DNA from: Patulibacter sp.
Lineage (GTDB): Bacteria > Actinomycetota > Thermoleophilia > Solirubrobacterales > Solirubrobacteraceae
NCBI GenBank assembly: GCA_031119595.1
Contig: JAVHXX010000019.1
Span: 1-19,261, forward strand
Direction of reading: 5' to 3'
Length of the DNA: 19,261 bases
Below, piece after piece: positions 14,664 through 19,261 of this stretch (position 1 is its first letter; every line of letters begins with the position of its first letter). Below the pieces are notes generated by a model, which was given only the letters and a program-made list of their open reading frames with translations, did no database searches and was not told the DNA's origin. Both the position numbers and the translations under genes were made by a program.

Positions 14664-15178
14664 TGGCGTGCGCCGGGCGGCGCGGTGCCCTCCGGCGCGA
14701 TGACCGCGTGGCGGTCGGGCTCGGTGCCCTCGGAGTAGGACTCGACGCCCTCGATGTCGCGGACCATCTCGTGCACGTAGCGACGCTCCGAGGAGGTCAT
14801 CGGCTCGAGCGGGCAGGCCTCGCTGCGCTGCAGCGCACGGGCCGTGAGTCGGTTGACCTGCGCCTCGATCGCCTCGCGGCGACGCTCGCGGTAGCCCTCG
14901 GCGTCGACGATCACGCGGACGTTCGCGTCGTTGTCGAGGGCGATGCGCTGCGCGAGATGCTGGAGCGCCTCGAGGGTCTGGCCGTGGCGGCCGATCAGGA
15001 GACCGAGGTCCTTGCCCTGGACGGCGACGTGGAGTTCCTCGCCACGCTGCTCGGCGACGACGTCCTCGTCGATCCCGAGGGCGCGGGCCACGCCCTCGAC
15101 GAGCGAGCGCACGGCCTCGATCCCTTCGGGATCGGCCGGATCGCTGCTGGGTCCGTGGTTTCGCTCGTGCTGGCTCAT
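14660..15178 (-). CDS. khpB: RNA-binding protein Jag/KhpB (KH-R3H)
   Basis: The protein has 172 residues from ATG 15178. A type II KH-like domain (about 45-100) contains the loop GLLIGRHGQTLEAL, and an R3H domain (about 120-160) has MTSSERRYVHEMV with the spaced Arg and His, ending SYSEGTEPDRHAVIAP. The Jag-N domain found in Firmicutes is absent, as is usual in Actinomycetota. KhpB binds RNA with KhpA and affects cell elongation in Gram-positives. Longer in-frame extensions overlap yidC and look non-coding. The start lies 4 bp past the yidC stop, so translation is probably coupled. Confidence 0.93.
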   Translation of the reverse strand: MSQHERNHGPSSDPADPEGIEAVRSLVEGVARALGIDEDVVAEQRGEELHVAVQGKDLGLLIGRHGQTLEALQHLAQRIALDNDANVRVIVDAEGYRERRREAIEAQVNRLTARALQRSEACPLEPMTSSERRYVHEMVRDIEGVESYSEGTEPDRHAVIAPEGTAPPGARQ

Positions 15179-15182
15179 CGCG

Positions 15183-16046
15183 TTATCGCCGCTTTCCCGT
15201 GCGCTTGCGCTTGGTGGGTCGCTCCGACGGGGACACACTACCCCGGATCTCCTTGCGGATCTCCTGGGCCTCGAGGACCACGCCCTCGACGATGTCCGCG
15301 GGGCCGTCACCGGTGCTCACGCCCGGCGCACCGAAGATGCGACGCAGGCTGACCTGCTGGACGACCGTGTACAGGTTGGTCGTGATCCAGTAGAGGAGCA
15401 GGCCGGCCGGGAAGCCGATGATGAACGGCACGAACACGAACGGCAGCGCGTAGAAGATGTTGCGCTGCATGCCGCTCACCGTCGACGGCATCAGGAGCGT
15501 CGACATGAGCTGCGACCCGACGTAGAGCACGAGCAGCAGGGCGAGGATCCCGCCCGTCGCCTTGGCCGTGATGTCGTCGATGAAGAGGAAGTGCCCGGAG
15601 TGGTGCTGGATCGACTCGCACGTCATCTGGGCGATCTGCTTGGCCGGCAGGTCGAGGTTGATGCCGCAGATCTCGTGCTTGAGGTCGACGCGCAGCATGT
15701 AGAAGAGCGAGATGAAGACCGGGGTCTGCAGGAGGATCGGGAAGCAGCCGGCGAGCGGGTTGACCCCCGCCTCCGCCATCAGCTTGCGCTGCTCCTCGAG
15801 CAGCTTCTGTTGATCGTCCTTGTACTTGGCCTGCAGCTCCTTGATCTGCGGGCCGAGCGCGGCCATGCCCTTCATCGACCGGTACTGGAGCACCGCGAGG
15901 GGCAGCAGCAGCGTGCGGATCACGAGGGTGAGGCAGATGATCGCGAAGCCCCACGAGTCGACGATCGAGTGGAGCCCGGTGAGGAGCTCCTTGAACACGT
16001 CGATGAGGGGCTGGAGGATGTTCGCGACTACGAACGCGTCAGTCAT
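15183..16046 (-). CDS. yidC: Membrane protein insertase YidC
   Basis: The protein has 287 residues from ATG 16046. Five hydrophobic segments in the Oxa1/YidC/Alb3 pattern are visible: residues about 8-28 (weaker), WGFAIICLTLVIRTLLLPLAVL with the conserved groove arginine, LAGCFPILLQTPVFISLFYML, GGILALLLVLYVGSQLMSTLL, and ALPFVFVPFIIGFPAGLLLYWITTNLY. The tail is very basic (ERPTKRKRTGKRR), typical for ribosome contact. There is no large periplasmic domain, as in other Gram-positives. YidC inserts membrane proteins alone or with SecYEG. ATG 16046 overlaps the yidD stop (ATGA, 16043-16046). Confidence 0.97.
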   Translation of the reverse strand: MTDAFVVANILQPLIDVFKELLTGLHSIVDSWGFAIICLTLVIRTLLLPLAVLQYRSMKGMAALGPQIKELQAKYKDDQQKLLEEQRKLMAEAGVNPLAGCFPILLQTPVFISLFYMLRVDLKHEICGINLDLPAKQIAQMTCESIQHHSGHFLFIDDITAKATGGILALLLVLYVGSQLMSTLLMPSTVSGMQRNIFYALPFVFVPFIIGFPAGLLLYWITTNLYTVVQQVSLRRIFGAPGVSTGDGPADIVEGVVLEAQEIRKEIRGSVSPSERPTKRKRTGKRR

Positions 16047-16387
16047 GCCTTGGGTGCTCGCTTGAGACGTGCGGAGAGAGGGAAGATGCGCTGGTTTTCG
16101 ACGAGGTCGATGCCGCTGCCGCCGAAGGGCTGACACCGGGCGACCCGCCACATGGCGAGCACCAGTCCGCGGAGTATGCCGAACCGGTCGACCGCTTGGA
16201 CGGCATACGCCGAACAGCTCGGCTCGAATCGACAGTGCGGTTGCATGCCCGGCGAGAGCCAGCGGCGGTATCCGAGGATCGGGGCCAGCACGATCTGGCG
16301 CGCGATCGACCGCCGGCGGGCGGGCTCGGAGCGCAGGTCGGACTGGTCCACGTGCGCGTGAGGCGCGCAGCCGGAATGGTCATGCAT
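16043..16387 (-). CDS. yidD: Membrane protein insertion efficiency factor YidD
   Basis: The 114-residue protein has the YidD core (about 32-100): YRRWLSPGMQPHCRFEPSCSAYAVQAV with its three-cysteine pattern, then RGLVLAMWRVARCQPFGGSGID. YidD is a small membrane-associated helper of YidC. The first 30 residues (MHDHSGCAPHAHVDQSD) are His-rich and longer than the compact family core. ATG 16387 overlaps the rnpA stop by 8 bp, and its stop overlaps yidC, fixing the gene in the cluster. Confidence 0.95.
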   Translation of the reverse strand: MHDHSGCAPHAHVDQSDLRSEPARRRSIARQIVLAPILGYRRWLSPGMQPHCRFEPSCSAYAVQAVDRFGILRGLVLAMWRVARCQPFGGSGIDLVENQRIFPLSARLKRAPKA

Positions 16388-16916
16388 CCGGCGCGTCCTC
16401 GGCGGGCGACGCGGCGGCGGGGTCCGCGGGATCGACCTCACCAGCGGCGGTCGCGGAGGACTCCGGCGCCGCCTCCGCACCGGTCGTATCGGCGGCTGAC
16501 GCATCGGGGGCGGCTGCGTCCAGGGGCGCACCGGCCCACGCGCTCGTGCGTGAGAGGAGGTCGCGCAGCGCACGCTCGATTCCGGCCTGGCCCTCGCGCT
16601 CGTCGAGGGCGACGGCGTCGACGCGCGCGGTGATCACGAGATCGCTGCCGGCGGCGAGCTCGGCCTCCAGCACCTGGAGGGACTCGCGAACCACCCGCTT
16701 GATGCGGTTGCGGGTGACGGCATCGCCGACCTTCTTGCTCACCGACAGACCGACCCGTGGCGGGTCGAGGGAGGCCTCGCGCGGAAAGACGTGCACGACG
16801 AACTCGCGCGCGCCGGTCGAGCGGCCCTGACGGTAGACGCGATCGAAATCCCCGCTGCGGGAGAGCCGACCGCGCTTGCGACGCGCTCCGGCGCCGCCGA
16901 TGCGCGGGGCCGGCAC
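16380..16916 (-). CDS. rnpA: Ribonuclease P protein component, with acidic C-terminal tail
   Basis: The 178-residue protein contains the normal RnpA domain in residues about 15-120: LSRSGDFDRVYRQGRS, VGLSVSKKVGDAVTRNRIKRVVRE (the RNR motif at 69-71) and LVITARVDAV. RnpA binds the RNase P RNA and helps process pre-tRNA 5' ends. Family members are usually about 110-130 residues. Here residues 124-178 form an Ala/Pro-rich tail with eleven Asp/Glu and no Lys/Arg. It starts at GTG 16916, 5 bp after the rpmH stop. Confidence 0.96.
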   Translation of the reverse strand: MPAPRIGGAGARRKRGRLSRSGDFDRVYRQGRSTGAREFVVHVFPREASLDPPRVGLSVSKKVGDAVTRNRIKRVVRESLQVLEAELAAGSDLVITARVDAVALDEREGQAGIERALRDLLSRTSAWAGAPLDAAAPDASAADTTGAEAAPESSATAAGEVDPADPAAASPAEDAPDA

Positions 16917-16921
16917 GACGA

Positions 16922-17056
16922 CTAGACGGTCAGGCGCTTGCGGCCCTTGGCCCGACGGCGCTTGAGGATCTGCTGGCCGGCCTTGGAGGCCATACGGTTG
17001 CGGAATCCGTGCGCACGGGCGCGCTTACGCTTCTTCGGCTGGTAGGTGCGCTTCAT
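16922..17056 (-). CDS. rpmH: 50S ribosomal protein L34
   Basis: The 44-residue, very basic protein begins MKRTYQPKKRKRARAHGFRNR and ends GRKRLTV, the hallmark of L34. It is the first gene of the leftward rpmH-rnpA-yidD-yidC-jag-rsmG cluster and diverges from dnaA. No Shine-Dalgarno is visible before ATG 17056. A TACTCT (-10 type) on the minus strand at 17066-17071 would place the transcript start within a few bases of the ATG. Confidence 0.98.
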   Translation of the reverse strand: MKRTYQPKKRKRARAHGFRNRMASKAGQQILKRRRAKGRKRLTV

Positions 17057-17282
17057 GGGCTAAAGAGAGTAGAGCACTCGCGCTTACCGCGCGGACCGGC
17101 GGAACCGACCGCACCCCGGAGGTGCCCGGTCGATGGAGAAATTCACGCGCCTAGCGGCATCGGACGGGTCCAACGCCCCGACGTGCGCGGAGCGCGCTGG
17201 TAGGTTCACACCTCTCCGCGATCGACCACCCGGTCGCCGCGTCATCTGCCGCCGCCACGCCCGCTCCGACGGGTGCGCCTGC
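17057..17282. promoter_or_regulatory. rpmH-dnaA divergent promoter region
   Basis: This 226-bp region separates the leftward ribosomal/YidC cluster from rightward dnaA. Candidate -10 elements are TACTCT on the minus strand (17066-17071) for rpmH and TAGGTT on the plus strand (17201-17206) for dnaA; both are weak matches. A 9-bp stem with a 2-base bulge can form from 17107-17115 and 17121-17131. I see no good DnaA boxes here, so the origin is more likely on the other side of dnaA. Confidence 0.55.
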
Positions 17283-18707
17283 ATGCTCGAACCGCCCACG
17301 CACCAGCCATCCACCGACCCCCAAGCCGCCTGGCGGCTCGTCCTGGACCGGCTGCGCGGACGCGTCGACGAGACCACCCTCGAACTCTGGCTCCAGCCTC
17401 TCCGCCCGCTCGACTGCTCGGGCGGCACGCTCCTCCTCGCGGGCGAGTCGCACCTCGTGCGCTGGGCGCGTGACCGCTGCACCCCGCTCCTCACCGAGGT
17501 CGCCCAGGCAGCCGGCGTCGCGGAGGCGATCGCGTGGATCGAGGCCTCGGCCGCCGAACTCGCCGCCGAGCCGCCCACCCGGCACGGCCACGACCGCGCG
17601 CCCCATCCGCCCTACGCGGGTGGGCTCGACCGACGGTCCACCGAGTCCGTCGACGCACCGCCGCCTGAGCTCCAGGTCGGCGACCCGATCGACGAGACGC
17701 TCACCTTCGAGTCGTTCGTGATCGGCCACTCCAACCGTCTCGCCCACGGCGCCGCCCTCCAGGTCGCCGAGCTCCCGGCCTCGACCTTCAACCCGCTCCT
17801 GCTCTGCGGCCCGCCCGGCACCGGCAAGACGCACCTCCTCCACGCGATCGCGAACTACGTCGCGACGACCGCGCCCCATCTGCACGTCCACCTGTGCACG
17901 AGCGAGCGGTTCGTCTCCGACTTCCTCGGCGCCCTGCGCGCCCGCCGTATCGGCGACTTCAAGGACGCCCTCCGCGGCGTCGACGTGCTCCTCGTCGACG
18001 ACATCCAGTTCCTCGCGGGCAAGGACAAGACCGAGGAGGAGTTCTTCCACACGTTCAACGCCCTCGAGCGCGCCGGCGCACAGCTCGTCCTCACGAGCGA
18101 CCAGCCGCCCGGCATGCTCGGCGAGCTCAGCGAACGCCTCCGGGCACGGTTCGCCTCGGGCCTCGTCGTCGAGCTCGACCGCCCGGACGACGCCCTGCGC
18201 CGCATCTACGTGGCGCGCCGCGCGATGGAGGAACTCGACGCGCCCTCCGAGCGCGCTCAGCTCTCCCATCTCGCCGACAAGGTCACCGACGGCATCCGCA
18301 CCCTCGAGGGCGCGATCCTCTCGACCATCGCCTACCGCACCCTCACCGGCCGCGAGCTCGACCAGGCCCTCGTCGACGACGTCGTCCGGCGGCTCTATCC
18401 ACAGAAGCACCGCGCCCCCGAACGGCCCACGATCCGGCGGATCCAGGACGCCGTCTGCGCCGAGTTCGACCTCGACCACGACGCGCTCGTCGGCAGCTCC
18501 CGGGCCGCGGCGATCACCTGGCCCCGCCAGATCGCCATGTACCTCGCCCGGCAGCATACGGAAGCCTCCCTGCCCACGATCGCGCGCGCGTTCAACCGTC
18601 GCGACCACACGACCGTCATGCACGCCGTGTCCCGCGTGACCGAGCAGATCGACCGCGATCCGTCCGTCCACAGCCAGGTCAGCGGCCTCGTGGACAAGCT
18701 CCGGTAA
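17283..18707 (+). CDS. dnaA: Chromosomal replication initiator DnaA
   Basis: The protein has 474 residues from ATG 17283. Domain I (about 12-75) starts AAWRLVLDRLRGRVDETTLELWLQPL; a short variable linker follows (about 95-135). Domain III is AAA+: Walker A GPPGTGKT (176-183; many DnaA proteins have a GxGLGKT form instead), Walker B LLVDD (236-240), FLAGKDKTEEEFFHTFNAL, and the arginine-finger region ELSERLRARF (281-290). Domain IV ends with the DNA-binding signature RRDHTTVMHAV. DnaA-ATP binds DnaA boxes and opens oriC. The in-frame extension to 17133 lacks homology and contains the likely promoter, so ATG 17283 is chosen. A DnaA-box-like CTATCCACA lies inside the gene at 18395-18403. Confidence 0.97.
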   Translation: MLEPPTHQPSTDPQAAWRLVLDRLRGRVDETTLELWLQPLRPLDCSGGTLLLAGESHLVRWARDRCTPLLTEVAQAAGVAEAIAWIEASAAELAAEPPTRHGHDRAPHPPYAGGLDRRSTESVDAPPPELQVGDPIDETLTFESFVIGHSNRLAHGAALQVAELPASTFNPLLLCGPPGTGKTHLLHAIANYVATTAPHLHVHLCTSERFVSDFLGALRARRIGDFKDALRGVDVLLVDDIQFLAGKDKTEEEFFHTFNALERAGAQLVLTSDQPPGMLGELSERLRARFASGLVVELDRPDDALRRIYVARRAMEELDAPSERAQLSHLADKVTDGIRTLEGAILSTIAYRTLTGRELDQALVDDVVRRLYPQKHRAPERPTIRRIQDAVCAEFDLDHDALVGSSRAAAITWPRQIAMYLARQHTEASLPTIARAFNRRDHTTVMHAVSRVTEQIDRDPSVHSQVSGLVDKLR

Positions 18708-18867
18708 CGAGGCACGGTGGCGCCCCGCCGGGCGTCGTGCGAGACTCGGCCCGCGCGCCATCCACAGCGCCCAGGCACGCCGGAGCCCCGCGGCGCCTCG
18801 CATTCGGGCCGTTGTCCACACGCTCCACAGCCCTACTACTCCAAAGAACCCTCTTCTTTCTCTCCCG
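18708..18867. other. Likely chromosomal origin (oriC) between dnaA and dnaN
   Basis: The 160-bp gap holds DnaA-box-like 9-mers CCATCCACA (18758-18766), TTGTCCACA (18812-18820, the actinobacterial consensus) and CGCTCCACA (18821-18829), the last two directly abutting. CTACTACT (18833-18840) follows, then an AT-richer, pyrimidine-rich stretch (18841-18866) up to dnaN. Further weaker boxes lie in the 3' part of dnaA: 18395-18403, 18664-18672, and an inverted 8-of-9 match at 18689-18697. Position between dnaA and dnaN and box clustering support oriC, although it is compact compared with Streptomyces origins. Confidence 0.72.
18812..18829 (+). promoter_or_regulatory. Tandem DnaA boxes with no spacer
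   Basis: TTGTCCACA is a full match to the high-GC actinobacterial DnaA box and is followed at once by CGCTCCACA, a weaker 6-of-9 match in the same orientation. Confidence 0.7.
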
Positions 18868-19261
18868 ATGATCTCCATCAGTTGCCAGGCCTCCGACCTC
18901 GTCGAGCGCCTCACCGCCGTCTCTCGCGTCGCGAGCGGTCGCAGCGCGATGCAGCCCATCGCCGGCGTCCGCCTCGTCGCCCAGTCCGGGAGCGTCGCCC
19001 TCGAAGCCGTCGACGCCGACCTCGCGATCCGCACCGAGCTCCCCGCCACCGTCGGCGGCTCGGGGTCGATCGCGCTCCCCGGCAAGCTCCTCCTCGACGT
19101 CGCCCGCGCCCTGCCCGCGCCGACCGTCGAGCTCACGAGCGAGGAGACGGGCTACGTGTCCGTCAACTCCGGCTCGGCGACCTTCAAGCTCCGTGCCCTC
19201 CGCGACGACGACGTCCCGCCGCTGCCCCCGCTCGAGGGCGAGCACCCCGTGTCGCTCCTGT
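18868..19261 (+). CDS. dnaN: DNA polymerase III beta subunit (sliding clamp), 5' part
   Basis: The frame opens at ATG 18868 and is still open at the window end; about 131 residues of an expected 370-380 are visible. It begins MISISCQASDLVERLTAVSRVAS, followed by PIAGVRLVAQSGSVALEAVDADLAIRTELPA and GSIALPGKLLLDVARALPAPTVEL, the first domain of the beta clamp, ending near FKLRALRDDDVPPLPP. The clamp tethers the replicative polymerase to DNA. Its position just after dnaA and oriC is the conserved order. No Shine-Dalgarno is obvious; the leader is CT-rich. Confidence 0.96.
   Translation, partial: MISISCQASDLVERLTAVSRVASGRSAMQPIAGVRLVAQSGSVALEAVDADLAIRTELPATVGGSGSIALPGKLLLDVARALPAPTVELTSEETGYVSVNSGSATFKLRALRDDDVPPLPPLEGEHPVSLL

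Noticed and set aside
17107..17131. Bulged hairpin in the rpmH-dnaA gap as a terminator or riboswitch
   Set aside because: It sits upstream of the likely dnaA promoter, has no T-run and matches no riboswitch class I know. GC-rich DNA forms such stems by chance.
17133..17282. N-terminal extension of DnaA to ATG 17133
   Set aside because: The added 50 residues are Cys/Arg-rich with no similarity to DnaA domain I, and a likely promoter lies within them.
17151..19136. A 661-residue open frame on the minus strand across dnaA and dnaN
   Set aside because: It is antisense to dnaA, oriC and dnaN. Its sequence is Arg/Glu/Gly-rich low complexity, as expected from reverse reading of GC-biased codons.

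Overview
The window is very GC-rich bacterial chromosome with strong G/C third-position codon bias and many GTG/TTG starts. It carries a textbook replication-origin neighbourhood of a high-GC Actinomycetota. The DnaA-box style (TTGTCCACA), a fused CysNC, an Stf0-type sulfotransferase and possible leaderless starts fit that phylum. A deep lineage such as Thermoleophilia is my guess, not something the sequence proves.

Left part (1-8.6 kb, accessory or metabolic): the 3' end of a type III restriction endonuclease (Res), then a leftward PHP phosphoesterase and a leftward sulfatase. Diverging from the sulfatase across a 40-bp AT-rich promoter is a tightly packed rightward operon. It encodes an Stf0-like sulfotransferase, CysD, bifunctional CysNC and a formylglycine-generating enzyme (FGE). 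Together these five genes form a sulfate-ester circuit: CysD/CysNC make PAPS, Stf0 transfers the sulfuryl group, the sulfatase removes sulfate, and FGE matures the sulfatase.

Middle (8.6-14 kb): a small leftward protein of unknown function, tRNA-Ile(GAU) with a strong hairpin terminator, then parB and parA (leftward). Five parS-like palindromes lie between 11.18 and 13.94 kb. In many Actinomycetota parA directly follows rsmG. Here four extra genes separate them: a GNAT acetyltransferase, a translationally coupled unknown protein, a RraB-like protein, and a shortened GyrA-like protein that lacks the catalytic tyrosine and the H-P-H motif. That mini-GyrA is the most novel-looking item in the window.

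Right part (14-19.26 kb): the conserved leftward cluster rsmG, jag/khpB, yidC, yidD, rnpA and rpmH, then divergent dnaA and the start of dnaN (cut by the window end). The 160-bp dnaA-dnaN gap looks like oriC. It has two abutting DnaA boxes, a short GC spacer, a CTACTACT tract resembling a DnaA-trio, and a pyrimidine-rich AT-richer stretch just before dnaN.

No IS elements, integrases, CRISPR arrays or rRNA genes were seen.
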